A DNA stretch of 64,000 nucleotides from Plectrocnemia conspersa (lineage: Eukaryota; Arthropoda; Insecta; Trichoptera; Polycentropodidae). This document shows positions 26,501 through 36,879 of the stretch, piece by piece. The DNA is taken from contig VTFK01000571.1 of NCBI GenBank assembly GCA_009617715.1, positions 1 through 64,000 on the forward strand, written 5' to 3'. The notes beneath the pieces were generated by a model. The model did no database searches. It was not told the DNA's origin and saw only the letters and a list, made by a program, of their open reading frames with translations. Numbering within the stretch: position 1 is the stretch's first letter; each line of letters opens with the position of its first letter. The position numbers and the translations under genes are program-made.

Positions 26501-27706
26501 TCGTATTACAGATTATTTATGCATGGGCTCGTGATGCTCCCAAACTTGACTTACCCGAAGGCGTGGGTTTCAGAGTAGGCGGAGACTCTCCGATACAGTA
26601 CTTGGTTTTGCAAGTTCATTATATGCATCGATTTCCCAGTAATATTAAAATCCATATAATATCATAGGATATATTTTTTTTATTGTAATACATTACGTTT
26701 ATTTTTCAGTGGGTGTTAGTGACAATTCAGGCGTATTCTTACATTACACAGAAACACCGTAAGCATGATTGTATTATATTAAGTTGCCTAAAAAATGATA
26801 GCTAACATTTAAATTGCATATTTGAAGATTTGCATAACATTATTATTTATGCTAATAAATATATTGGAACTAATTCTATTAGTTCTATTAATATATTTAT
26901 AACAAGTTTTGTTGAAGCTTTACCGTTTATCAGTTTATTTGAAAGTTCACAAAAATATATCACTAAGATAAGAAAACGTAATATTTTAATAAAATTACAC
27001 ACTAATTTCAATATTAATGCATTGTTTTTAATATTTATTTCAGATTAAATAAGCTTGCTGGAGTAATATTGCTTGGTACTGGCGGCGTTTTACCGCCTAA
27101 GCATGTTGAACATATGGAAACGTTGTGTACGATCAAAGAAGATAAAGTTATCCATCCGTTTGCTTATAGAACACACACCCACAGCTTAGGTATGCATATT
27201 AGCTATAACATTGCAATTAGCTATTGGGTAGTGTAGATATATTCTTACTCGAAACTCTTTTATAGGTAAAGTTGTTGCCGGATATAAAGTCAGGATAGAT
27301 GAAAACGGCGAAGATCAATGGTCTCTGCTCGGAAAGCGAAATCCTCTAACACCTCAGATGTTTTATCCAGTTATTGATGAGAGTCCAATAGTAAATGGAG
27401 ATAAATTAGCAGCAAGATGCACAATGAATAACGTGCATGACAGTTGGACGAAAATTGGGTATATAAAATACTTCATTCTTTGTATTAATTTGCTGTGTTA
27501 AATTTATGTTTTATTTTATTTTATAACATGTTTTTAGCGCTACGAATAACGATGAAATGTGCAACTTTTATTTGATGTATTGGGTGGAGAATACTCAACC
27601 TTTGGAGCAAAAGTATTGCTTCAGTTCCGGACCGCCGGTTTATTACTGGAAAGACTGGGAAGCTTCTCTGCATCACATACCAGATTTTGAAGCTAGTAAT
27701 TTGTGA
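11591..27706 (+). CDS. Phm: Peptidylglycine alpha-hydroxylating monooxygenase (PHM), secreted copper enzyme
   Basis: Nine exons: 11591-11704, 26075-26132, 26200-26287, 26365-26443, 26512-26638, 26710-26758, 27044-27189, 27266-27458, 27538-27706. All are GT-AG, phases join, and the total is 340 codons. PHM hydroxylates the alpha-carbon of C-terminal glycine in neuropeptide precursors in secretory granules, using copper, oxygen and ascorbate; a separate lyase (PAL) then releases the amidated peptide. Residues 1-21 form a signal peptide (LLLFTSTLLLLGQTLA). Copper A ligands are His70 and His71 (TAHHMLLYGC) and His149 (LQVHY). Copper B ligands are His216 and His218 (RTHTHSLG) and Met292 (DEMCNFYLMYW). 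Arg214 and Tyr296 match the substrate-binding residues known from rat PHM. Ten cysteines fall in the family's pattern. The start has a good Kozak-like context, AACCACCATGG. No lyase domain or membrane anchor follows, as in other insects. Nothing looks broken. Confidence 0.96.
12251..13192 (+). repeat. Tandem repeat, about 300 bp unit, three and a half copies
   Basis: The phrase ATATCTAATCTAAAATA followed by AAAGGGACATAATCTGCT recurs near 12252, 12819 and 13147. A shortened junction near 12550 keeps only the CAGATATTTGCTGGTAAAAG part. Each unit then has a TTTGAGAAACA block, AAACATATTTTTATTAG, an ATGTAATAGTT block and AGCAGGTAGTGAAAAAAGGGACA, in the same order. Unit boundaries are about 12251, 12551, 12818 and 13145. 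Copies differ by many substitutions and small deletions, so the array is old. No coding potential is seen. Confidence 0.85.
13193..13819. other. AT-rich intronic DNA, no feature seen
   Basis: Nothing recognisable apart from a short less AT-rich stretch around 13400-13560 with no open frame or repeat partner in the window. Confidence 0.4.
13820..14230 (+). repeat. GC-rich repetitive insert, unidentified
   Basis: A roughly 400 bp island of about 55% GC in AT-rich intron DNA. It includes a run of overlapping GCATTGCA/TGCATTGC words (about 13962-13990) and C-rich phrases such as GGACCCCAGGAGGGGCC. Overlapping open frames exist on both strands but none resembles a known protein. It directly precedes the dead LINE and may be its 5' untranslated part or a separate inserted element. 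Confidence 0.4.
14290..15420 (+). pseudogene. LINE (non-LTR retrotransposon) reverse-transcriptase relic, jockey/R1-like
   Basis: Across shifting + frames the RT order is readable: EEIGDGFVKYFQIV (about 14317), VTPIHKKRNKSCINNYSQVT (about 14598), EKAFDKVDYNLLVKNLL (about 14830, RT motif A region), GLLPFILFINEF (about 14991), then DLNYLWKWAFDNRLPFSIKK (about 15074). The catalytic YADD/FADD box that should lie between the last two blocks is missing, apparently by deletion. Stops and frameshifts are frequent. The downstream CGCTTTCATTTTGGAAGCGCTGG phrase may still belong to it. It is clearly dead; the clade is a guess from motif wording. Confidence 0.75.
15421..16857. other. AT-rich intronic DNA
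   Basis: No repeat partner or gene is recognised. A less AT-rich patch at 16300-16660 holds an 85-codon open frame on +, without family resemblance or splice logic; I treat it as chance. Confidence 0.4.
16858..17176 (+). mobile_element. Pogo/Tigger-like element, 5' end fragment
   Basis: The segment begins TAGTGAAATCTCTTTGTAAC and then repeats the word (G/A)TAACGAA at about 16876, 16906, 16945 and 16973. This is the iterated 'TATAACGAA' signature at the ends of pogo/Tigger-type transposons. An ATG followed by lysine-rich codons (MDKKKICL, about 17149) would be where the CENP-B-like transposase starts, but the element is cut off by the inverted-repeat transposon inserted at 17180. No right end was found. 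Confidence 0.5.
17180..18121 (+). mobile_element. 1 kb inverted-repeat transposon, copy 1 (right end lost)
   Basis: It is colinear with the complete copy at 53915-54908 over its whole length, with many scattered substitutions and small indels. It begins TGCCTGCACTACACTTTCTG, preceded by TAA. Similarity stops at 18121, right after CGCCGTCCGG, so the last roughly 120 bp including the right terminal repeat are gone. It encodes no transposase. It carries an inserted or ancestral CTCTCGCGTGTTAAGTGACG module shared with the MITE at 30245. It sits inside a pogo-like end. Confidence 0.85.
18122..25159. other. AT-rich part of PHM intron 1
   Basis: Seven kb with no recognisable gene. Local points: a piggyBac-like end near 21100 (listed), a TGACGTCA site at 24616-24623, a phrase at 22505-22540 (CCAATATGATAATTTGGGG) resembling 62125-62150, and (TA)n runs near 24500. 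A less AT-rich stretch at 22265-22380 contains CTCAGCTCAGTGCAG-type words without further structure. A tRNA-like B box at 20983-20996 is too weak to call. Confidence 0.45.
21035..21102 (+). mobile_element. PiggyBac-like element, right end
   Basis: A TTAA at 21099-21102 is preceded by GAGAAAGG, so on the minus strand it reads TTAACCTTTC. About 30 bases inside lies the subterminal near-palindrome GTATACTGAGTGTACATCAC, almost identical to the one at 53632-53652. The same TTAA-CC start and subterminal GTACAT palindrome mark the end at 61775. The left end was not located. Confidence 0.4.
25160..25740. other. Unidentified GC-richer block ahead of PHM exon 2
   Basis: This stretch is less AT-rich and has two overlapping open frames on + (85 and 63 codons). 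Reverse-strand reading gives KRMHRGFLDNRMEGSTIKI and nearby open segments. It has the look of a decayed retroelement, probably on the minus strand, but no motif was found that names a family. Confidence 0.35.
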
Positions 27707-30236
27707 GCTTGCCAGCATTTAGTGAATAGACGTAAGAGAGAACTTGCAGGATTGATATGGAAAAATACTTCTCTTATATGTACTTACTCTAAAATCATTT
27801 CCTATAAAATCTCGACCATTCCCTTGAAAGTGAAAGCGTTATTGTATTGAATCATTGTAAGCCTATTGACAATGTTTTATTCCTCATATAGTGAATCTTG
27901 TACTTACCTATGGTATTTTATCGATAAAATATAAAAAGAATTTATAAAAAATATACGATGTATATATATATATATATATTATATATTAATTTAAGTAAAT
28001 TTATTTAAATAAATCGGAGGTGTCTATTAAAGAAACAGGATAATTAATTATTTGGCACAAAATTTATTTTAAAACTGTATTTCTTCTCTATACACCTTCG
28101 ATATGTACAATTCTACAAAGCACTTCATATCAAATCAATAATGTATAAGTATATCTTAAATCCCATGTTTACTTATAAACTATTAAAGATTTGTTACCAT
28201 CTATAAAAAACTTACGTAATATACAAATTGATTTAATAATACTTTTATATGACATATTTATTGGCAAATAGGTAGTGTTTGTACTTTTTTATTTTATGAT
28301 TAAGCAATGTTATTTTTCTAATACAATCTTATCTAATCAAATATTTAGTTTTACCGACATAAATGATATTGTTTAATCATATATTTTCTATTGTCCTATA
28401 CTTAATAAATTAAATCAAAGTCAATGTATTATCGTGCAGCTATAATATATTAAATTATGATTATAAATAATTTAGCTTATGAATGAATAAACGAAAGAAG
28501 TAAATAAATCGTTGGTTTGCTGCAATAAGTCATTGATTATAAAATTGCTACTGTCACTGGAATATTTAAAGGAGATTTTGCATCCAATAAGTTTTGAACA
28601 CCTAGTGAGAATTTTTAAATTATTATACTGTACTATATATTTAGTCAATAACGATGCAGCAAACTGATGATATATTAATTTTATATAATAAAATATATTT
28701 ATAAAAATAGTGTTGTAAAAAGCAGGGCTGTTTATTTATATCTAGTCATTTGAGAGGTTTTTCGGAAATCTTTACTATTTTGTAATTATTTTACTGTAAT
28801 ATCATAAAATATATTTACAATGTACAATAGGAAATGAGTTATAATTTTAAATGACAATTATTCCTAAATTATATTTTTATATGTATAGGCTTTATCGGGA
28901 CATATCCTTGAATATTTTATATTTGTTTTAAAGGGAGAGTCAATTGCCTGTGTGACAAGCAAACGCGTCAAACGCAAAGGGAAAATACATATGTTTATAT
29001 GTATAATATTATATTTTAAAGACAAATTCAATGTATAATTCAAAGGCACAATTATTTGATCTTATTAATTGCTAAGATAAATTTATATTTATGTAATGTT
29101 TGATTGAAATAATTTTAGATTTTTATAGAGTAAACCTTCGTACCTATGTATATGTATTAATTATTGAAAACCTTATATGTATTATTCATTTTAAATGTTT
29201 AAATTATGTTATTTAATATAAAACTATAAAATTTAACTGAATAATTTATAAAAGAATTTAATATTCATTGTTTTCCTTTACGAAATATATTTATTGGTAT
29301 AAGTAATATTTAGCTCTGATTTTAAATCATAATATGTATGTGCTATCCATACCTACATTTCAATATAGTATATTTCTACATTGTTATAAAATAATATATA
29401 TGTAGCAAATATTATATTTATATTATAAAAAGATAAATAAAAATTACAATATATAAAGACTATAATATTTTAAAATAAAGCAATGTTACAAATCAAACAG
29501 TGTTTAATTGTAAAATAATTTTGGTTGTTTTAAGAATGTATTACTGTCTGCACACCCTATTCATTGAGGGAAAAACATTTTAATGTCTCTAAAATATATG
29601 AAAAGCTACAAAAATGTGAAGGTCCAATACAGTTGACAAAGCTATAGCAATATTGACAACAGTGAGGCGGAGAGGCAGTGGAGAGACTTACTGATTGATG
29701 TTGAGACGGAAGGACGGCTTCTATAGGTCGGCGCGTAACTATAACTTATAATTTAACAATAAAATACAATATGTAATGGTTAACCCACGTCTCATTGCAC
29801 TACAAAAATAAAATACGAATTAATTAAATCATTATAAAACTTATAATACTATACAATTGAATATATTATTAAGGATATAATATATATTCATACAAAATTA
29901 TAAACATTGAATTGTAGAAGTTCCTACAAAATTTCCTAGTAAAAAGCAACAATTTAATAAAATTATATTGCCAAACAAAAAACACAAAAGTCATCATTCC
30001 AGTGCACCCAAGAAATTGAGGAGCGACTAATATTAGCGATAATATCCGCAACAAAAATTACTTTACCGCATTGAGTACTTTCATCGATTTAAATTCTTAT
30101 TCATGAGGCAAATAATACTCATTTTCTCGCGCACCAAGAAGGATTTTTACTCGTATATTTTATCATAATCAGAAACGATCACAGTGGTCGCCTATGAGAG
30201 GCCACCCGGAAGACGTAATATTGCTTCATTAGTAAT
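27707..30236. other. PHM 3' flank, very AT-rich
   Basis: After the stop codon come a (TA)n run (27960-27979), candidate poly(A) signals and about 2.2 kb of low-complexity A/T DNA. A short less AT-rich patch at 29660-29740 (GGAGAGACTTACTGATTGAT and neighbours) resembles the 3' part of a retroelement, without proof. No gene is seen. Confidence 0.5.
28008..28013 (+). terminator. Candidate PHM poly(A) signal AATAAA
   Basis: AATAAA about 300 bases after the PHM stop, followed by a GGAGGTGTCT G/T-richer patch, as expected just past a cleavage site. Other A/T words nearby could also serve. Confidence 0.4.
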
Positions 30237-30244
30237 TAATGTAT

Positions 30245-30409
30245 CAGGGGCGGGCGGTGAAATACTGTCCCTCTAAATCGTCCGCGTGTTAAGTAACGAG
30301 AGTGAATGGAAGATTAGGGCATGCTGACCGCATGTTCTTATTTCTTACTTATTCTCGTCACTTAACACGCGAGCAATCGAGAGGGAAATTATCTTATCGT
30401 CCGCGCCTG
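30245..30409. mobile_element. 165 bp MITE with long inverted repeats, hAT-like
   Basis: Starts CAGGGGCGGGCGGTGAAATA and ends ...CGTCCGCGCCTG. The two ends are inverted repeats of about 62 bases, roughly three-quarters identical, sharing GCGTGTTAAGTRACGAGA and TCCCTCT blocks. Flanking octamers are TAATGTAT (30237-30244) and ATATGTAT (30410-30417), six of eight matching, compatible with an 8 bp hAT duplication. Non-coding. The middle contains a CATGC...GCATG inverted pair. Confidence 0.7.
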
Positions 30410-30556
30410 ATATGTATGTATATATTTAAAATTTATTAATCTATATTATTCATTATTTGATTATTTGGATTCAGTCTGATTCCTCAATTAGGCTGAAATT
30501 GAGCTGTCGCTTTAAATATATGAGGATAATTTGAATGAACCATATATAAAATAATT

Positions 30557-30636
30557 GTTCCATAAAACGAATTGTCCTTTTCCGAAGATTTACTTTATAG
30601 CTTACATTCATGCACAAACAATTCGTTTCATGGAGC
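30557..30636. repeat. Short inverted repeat, 19 bp arms
   Basis: GTTCCATAAAACGAATTGT (30557-30575) is inverted as ACAATTCGTTTCATGGAGC (30618-30636), 17 of 19 bases pairing, around a 42 bp spacer. It could be a small foldback MITE or simply a hairpin-forming sequence. No target duplication is clear. Confidence 0.5.
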
Positions 30637-30889
30637 AAAGTATTTTTTTTAAATGCACATATCTAACAAAATATTTATTTTTTAAATAGCACCCTAAATA
30701 TATTAATCTAGAAATATTACTTAGAGAAATTGATTTTGAAGGGGAAATTTTATTAAATTATATTTAAATAATTATGTTTATTAGTCAATAAGTCGAGTAA
30801 TATTTATTAAAGCTTTAAATTATTGCATTTCTGTATTTATTAGTATTTTAAAATCTAATATTATTTTCTCCGCGTCTATATTATACATG

Positions 30890-31332
30890 GCCGAAAATTT
30901 TTGTGTTACGACAAACGTCATTGAAACGTCAGTCTGACGCGGGCGCCTTTGTTTATTTTTTAATTTCACAAAATAAATTCATATAATTTAATATGATTTT
31001 TATTTTATATATTAATAATAAAGATTATTTTCAAACGATATACGAAGACTTTGCGATAATTTTAACTGTCAAACGGTTCGCATTGTCACCGATCGATGGC
31101 GCCACTATAGTCAAATCGCACAACAGATGTTGCACCGATAAAGTACACATCTCCGGTCCACGACCCGCGGCTCAATCGGTTTTGTAGTGCGACGTTCGTT
31201 CACTGACACTGTATAACAGTGTCAAACAACATTTAGTCCTATGCTGATTGTTTCGCTAAAAAAACAATTGCCAATGTTGATTTGACGCTGTTTACATCGA
31301 CTCGCGAAAGGTTTAGGTTCGCCAATCGCGCA
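30890..31332 (+). promoter_or_regulatory. CpG-rich block, candidate promoter and 5' leader
   Basis: CpG density rises sharply over about 450 bp in AT-rich DNA (for example GTCTGACGCGGGCG near 30933 and CGACCCGCGGCTC near 31160). A perfect hairpin TGACACTG-TATAA-CAGTGTCA lies at 31204-31224. The block ends in a short open frame with a strong splice donor, listed next. This is the composition and layout of an insect first exon with its promoter; direction + is inferred from the donor. Confidence 0.4.
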
Positions 31333-31370
31333 ATGGTAGCCCGAGGGTCTTCGTGGGACTACGCCCCTAG
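31333..31370 (+). CDS. Candidate first coding exon of an unidentified gene
   Basis: An ATG at 31333 opens MVARGSSWDYAP and runs 38 bases into CTAG followed by GTGAGT at 31371, a strong donor, leaving phase 2. It lies at the end of a CpG-rich block. I do not recognise the peptide and found no matching downstream exon to 64 kb, so the remainder may lie beyond the window or the ATG may be untranslated leader. There is no signal peptide in what is visible. Confidence 0.28.
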
Positions 31371-32929
31371 GTGAGTACCAACTGAAGATGGTTTATAAGA
31401 ATTTTGGTTTTAAAATAAAAAAATATTGGCCAAAACATCGCGCGGCGAAGGATGCATATTTGCATACTTGTTGCTTGATAAGGCACCCGCTGTACGCTCC
31501 TTATCACCGAGCAGATTTGATTGTGTGCGTCTTTTCGCGTGAAATTGTATTTTGCACATCCTATTTTTTTTTTACAAACTGTATTATCTACAAAATATAA
31601 ACATTTTTATGTAGTAGCTTTCAAATATTAAGAACAAAAAGATCATAATTTTTGAAGAAATAAAATACTGTTTCTTTAATTTATTTAGATGTTTTATGTA
31701 AGGTGACCTTTTTTATATGAACATGTTTTTTAGCTTCCGTAGAAATTATTCCTTTTCCCTCTACGAAAAAATATCCGAGATAGCATTTTTATTTTTAGTG
31801 TCCTTTAATATTTTCATAATCTGGTCACCTTATGATTTACAAAATAGACATTCGTTTTCCGGTTGTGTTAACAATAACATTTTACTAACTGACTTATCGT
31901 TTAGCGCGTATTTCATCAGAATGGAATCGCAAGTTTCCCCTGAAGCATTATTTCACATTAGGCATTGTTAAACGCAATGTTTTCTATGTTTAATTACGTG
32001 GTTCTATTAATAATTAACTTATATGGAATCCATGTTATGATCGTTTATTTATATCGATTTTTGATCTGAAAATAGCACTTCCTTGTGTTGCTTCCATTAT
32101 CTATGAATTTTGCTACTAATTGCACTTACACTCAAGGCTAATAATCGATTATTTAATTACTCTTAATACAAAACCGGAACATGTATTTGTTCATGTAGAA
32201 TAATTACATTTATACAAATGGGACAGTTCTAACAATTCAATTATTGAATATGCTTAGTTTTTAATTTAATATCTTTAAGTATCATTGTGAGAAATTAGGC
32301 ACTACAGTATACATTTATTTTTTATGGGCACACAGTTACTGCGTGTTGTTACATAAATAGGTGAATTGTATACAATGCAATAAAGTTTCAAAATATCACG
32401 CTCACAAACCTATTATACATTTTGTTCATTGAATCATATTTGCGAATTTGTGAATTTCAGTGATAAATCTTTTTAGTCAAAGTGAATAAAGAGAGGGTTG
32501 ATGAAAAAGTTTCATGTATACAGATTTTCATAAATTTAGTGTTTTATGTACTCGATTCTTTACCTAAAATATTTTGTGCTTGTTTTGGTATTAGAATAAA
32601 AAAATAAACCAACACGTAGAAGAGTCAGAAATTTTTGTAAAAATTCTTCAGCTCTTTATTGAAATTGATAGAAGCTTATCATATTTTGAGATTCTGCTAG
32701 CTGACTTTATGAAACAATATACTAGAGTTACTAGTGAATCTTATGCGTCATTATTGAACATTTTTAAGGATGCCGTCAAAGAGAACGCTGTGGAAAGTTT
32801 TCTTGGGTGTAACAATATAACAAAGTATAACAATGTGCCAGTGTACATATAAGTTACTGCGAAGGCTGCTGTTCAGCAATATCTTTAGAAGGAATTAAAT
32901 TACCAACTGAACGTATAATATTGTTGTTT
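31371..32929. other. AT-rich DNA, possibly intronic
   Basis: No confident gene. On + an 80-codon stretch without stops ends at the TAA at 32850 (includes SYFEILLADFMKQYTRVTSE) but has no start, splice logic or known family; it adjoins a mariner relic and may be part of another decayed element. A 70-codon open frame at 31388-31600 begins inside the putative intron and looks accidental. Confidence 0.4.
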
Positions 32930-33400
32930 AATGTATTCGCAAATCCAATTAGATATTGAAAAGTTGATACACTTAATCAAACGTCCATCTTATATTAGTA
33001 TTATAATATTCCTTATTAACTACAACCAGTAATTCACAATAATTTCAAAGTAAACTAAACCAGCATAATTAAAGAAAACAGTTAAGAGAACCTTGGGATT
33101 CGATCGATTGAGACGATAATACCTTTGTTTCGTTGTCAACCATACACCCATGATTTGCATTGGAACAATTCTGGGTCGTCATTTAATTCATTCAACAATT
33201 GCTCAGCGATTTAATTTCACGCCTAAAATATTCGTAAGAGATACCAACTTCTTCAGCAATCTCTCTAATAGTTATTCTTAGTAATTGTTAATGTTTGTTG
33301 AAGTCGAACATTTTTGTTCCTTTTAGAAAATTGTCCAAGTATTTAAAATGCTTTGATGATGCCAAAGATGATTTGCATTTAAAGTTGCCAAAGATATGTA
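32930..33400 (-). pseudogene. Mariner transposase relic B (N-terminal and middle part)
   Basis: Minus-strand reading gives ITIREIAEEVGISYEYFRRE (about 33215-33275, the second helix-turn-helix of irritans/mauritiana-type mariners). Then come LLNELNDDPELFQCKSWVYG (about 33130-33195), with the region of the first catalytic Asp (normally TGDETWVYGY) partly deleted, then SLIMLVYF/TVFFNYAGLVYF around 33055-33085 and VNKEYY near 33010. Stops and frameshifts lie between the blocks, and the C-terminal HPPYS part is absent. It is another family member than relic A or an independent copy. Confidence 0.7.
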
Positions 33401-34944
33401 CTATATTCTATTTTTTAGACGAATATTGGAAACGTTCATTGAAACTCGGAACTCTATTCAGCTTTATAAATAAATCAACAATGTGATTTATTTCTCGTTA
33501 CGCCGTTCATTATTTTTTTATACTGAATATATTATTTCTTTACCCAATATTAATAAACTTTTAAGTTATTTAAATAAAAATTTATAAAATCATTAAGATT
33601 TTTTTCTCGAGCCGTAATTGGCCCACGGGCCGTAGGTTTAAAACATAAAGGTTTTTAGTTCAGTTTCAGAAACAATATATAAATTTATATCTGCCAATTT
33701 TTTATTACCAGTGTCAGCTATTTTTAAAAGTCGTCTTATTATGACAATCATCGAAATTTTATATTTCGTTTCTTTTTCTTACATTTTTACTGAAAATTTT
33801 TGCAAATTATTATTCAGCACTACATTTTTTGTATTGTTTCCTCAGTATTTTATTCAGCTATACATTCATCTGACTCATTAATATAAACACTAATTTACAA
33901 ACACTATTATTACTTGGGGGCATACTAGCGACACATATAATGCTTTTAAATAATGGATTCCTTTTGATAGTATCTGGCTATTTACAAACCTGATCTGGTA
34001 TGCAATGGTGATCATTCTTGCATTAATTGCTTCAAAATTTGATAATGCTATTTATGTATTGGTCATGCTTCGTTCTTTATTTTTCACAAATTTGCTAGTC
34101 TCGATAAAACTTACTGTCACCACCATTTTATGTTGTTCTTTTGCATATTTTTGGAGAATCCAGTGGCTGTAAAGGTTTCGAGTAGGATATGAAGTCTTCT
34201 AATTAAACTCTCAGTGACTTTATTAATTTCTGATGGACCATGTGGTTATACCCCTCAAACTAAATGATACTTCTATTTATAATATAACGTTATGTTAATT
34301 AGAACGCGTTGAAACAAGGAGACGTCATTCTTCGTCTTACAGGCTAAACATAACTATACAGCGTGACCTTAAGATAAGCACATATATAAGTTATGTATAT
34401 GTAACACCATAAACAAAATTGTTGGATGTAGCCCTATTTCCATTTATAAAATAAATACTTAACGGAAGAGAGTTGTTTTGGTGTTTGCTGGATGCAGGAA
34501 GATAGTACCGTCCTTAAATGGATCAGAACCATAATTATTCGCTTAAGCAACCTGAAAGGTGCATTTGACACAAAAAATCTTATGTATTTATTGTGCGCGG
34601 TTCTTCGTGTTGCAAACAAGTAGGGTTTTGCAGTTGGTCTTCGACATTAAGAGTTATTTTCTGTCTCTTGTTTTTCGGCAAACCTTGAAATTGTACAATG
34701 CATTTTTTCTGTTAGCCAAAACCGACATAATTATTTTTCTATCCATTCTGGGATGGTATTGAACAATGTTGACGTTGTGTTTGCTAAATGCCAATATTAT
34801 TTTTTAGCATTTTTGATAATTTTAACATTATAAATATCGACATGCCTTCTATATAGCTTATTTTTCGTCTATATAGATGAGTTTGTTCTGACCTTTGTCA
34901 TTGGTGTTTTGTTGTCTAGAGTCTAGACAGCGCTTGTGTAATTT
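33401..34944. other. AT-rich DNA, no gene recognised
   Basis: No family could be named. A short CCCACGGGCCG patch at about 33617-33632 stands out in composition only. Scattered open frames of 60-70 codons are typical of chance. Confidence 0.4.
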
Positions 34945-35130
34945 AATATTTGTGCAACAATTAAGATCGTCACATACAATCTGTATATGTTAGTTTTCCG
35001 TGAGTGCGTCTGTAGTCTCTAGGCGTTTCTGAAGCGGTTTAACAAGCTGGATCAGGCAAAGCGAAGAGAGAAGCGGCGGCTTCTGCGATCTTCAATAGTC
35101 TAAAGTTGGATCCATGAGCGGACGAACCAG
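34945..35130 (+). repeat. Dispersed repeat, copy 1 (partner at 60787-60975)
   Basis: Shared ordered blocks with the second copy: ATTRAGATYGTYACATACA, a TGAAG/GTGAG step, GTACGTCCGTAG/GTGCGTCTGTAG plus TCTCTAGG/GCTCTAAAG, and GCGAAGAGAGAAGCRGCRGC followed by TTCTGCRATCTTC and GTCTAAAGTT. Both lie on + about 25.8 kb apart. The blocks could be the edge of a transposase gene (frame reads KRREAAASAIF) but no family is named. Confidence 0.65.
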
Positions 35131-35529
35131 AAGATGTACTATAGTTACCAACCCACTTGATTTTTGCAGAAAACAAGAAGACACATAGTGAATGCTGGAA
35201 GTTACATCATTTTCCGGATGAAATATTTAAAAAATTAAATTGATGAACCTAAGATAAAATTAATGTTAAAAAATAACAAAACATAAATTAAACAGTATAA
35301 AATAATGACAATCATTACGAATTATCACCACAAAACTAAAAAAAGTTTTTGCTCTTTGAGGACAGGATGATTCAATTCGGATTTCCTATGTTAACAGCAC
35401 TGTAAATTAGACAATCAATAATCACTCGTGTTCAAAGTGTTATGTAAGTTTGAAACAACACATTTAATAAATTGATTGCTTAACCATCGCTCAATGCGTT
35501 AAAATTAAATTGTGTATCGAAATTGACGG

Positions 35530-36305
35530 GAAGATTATGGTGAATTTCATCGTCCTACTGATCGAATAATTTGTAATGTAATGAAAAAATTGAAAAGACT
35601 AGAAACGTTGGAGATGGGGTAAGGTAGTGTTTCTTATCGAGAAATTTGTACGATAATTTTTAAAAGGTTTACAACCACTGTCCTTTTTGTAACGCTTCAT
35701 AATTAAAGATGGGTTCGTGCCTAATATGCATACTTCTTAGACGGTTTTAATAGGGGTCTAGGTATGACAAAAAATTGTTAACAAATTTTTAACAATCAAA
35801 CTCGTCATATTTTGCATAAGTAATAAAAGAAAATGCTCAGATAAAAAACCTTTCCAAAGGTGTTCGTGCCAAATGTTTGAAAATATGCATATTTTCTCAG
35901 AATATTTTTTTGCGATTTTCTATTACTCTAACCGGCCGGCGAGTTTATCTTTGCTTTGGTGATCAAAAAATCCGTTCCAATAAAGAGTAATACGTATGGG
36001 AATCAGCAGAATGCTATTTTTCTTTTTCGATAATCCAAAAAGTTTTATTTTATTTTTTTCTCTGATAATGCATATTTCTCTTTGAGATCATGCGATTTAA
36101 TGCTGTTAGATTTTTTGTGGGGTTACGCTAAAATTGTGTCTACGCTGACAAACCCGAATCGCTGGAGTACCTAAAAACCAACATTTGCCAAGTTATAGTC
36201 AAGATACCGTTAAAAATATACGAAAAGTCATCAAAAAATTACATCAAAAGGATCGGCTGCTGCAAAGTCAGCCATTTAATTGATTATATTTTTCATAAAA
36301 AATGA
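35530..36305 (+). pseudogene. Tc1/mariner-superfamily transposase relic C
   Basis: The C-terminal end is well kept: LDFLWGYAKIVSTLTNP (about 36108-36158), then ESLEYLKTNICQVIVKIPLK (about 36156-36215) and NYIKRIGCCKVSHLIDYIFH before a TGA at 36303-36305. This matches the 'FLWGY...VIENW..RI..C..S.GGHL.D.IF' ending typical of DDE transposases of the mariner/Tc1 group. An N-terminal piece, EFHRPTDRIICNVMKKLKRL (about 35540-35600), sits upstream. Between them stops and deletions dominate and the catalytic DDE residues cannot all be found. No flanking inverted repeats were identified. Confidence 0.7.
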
Positions 36306-36879
36306 AATACTTAATATTTTGATTTCATAATTATAAAATATTTTTTCATAATTAATGAAATACATAATAATCATAACTTCATGCTGTGTATTTTTAAAAA
36401 AAAAAATTAAAATTTATAAATCCGTAACTAAACCTGAAATATGTGCAGACAGAATTCAATATCAAATTAAAAAAAATTGCAGGTATAAATGTTACAATCA
36501 AAATTGCAATAAAAAAATAATTATGTTCTATATTTGCATTCAAGTTGTAGAAAAACTGAATTTTAAAATGACTTGGACATAAGTATCGATACTATTTAGA
36601 ATTTATATTCCCCTTTTGAATAAAAAGCATACACAGTTATGTATGTATCATAGAAAGATCGCTCAAGGAATGTCCATCTTTTCCGGTCTAATAAATCCAG
36701 GATTTCCTAAAGTACAGTATGTATACTTTTAGTCTGATTTATTGTATTATTTAAAGCTAAAGATGTCTTAGATCCTGTTATATTTTATAGAATATTTTTT
36801 TCATTGATTTCGTTGGCTAAGAAGATTCTTCTTCGAGTATGTCATCAATCGGATTGTCCCTTTCGGTATTGCGCAATCT

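Noticed and set aside
1814..27706. Functional linkage of PARP16 and PHM
   Set aside because: Same strand and neighbours, but 6 kb apart with separate promoters and unrelated roles; nothing in the sequence supports co-regulation.
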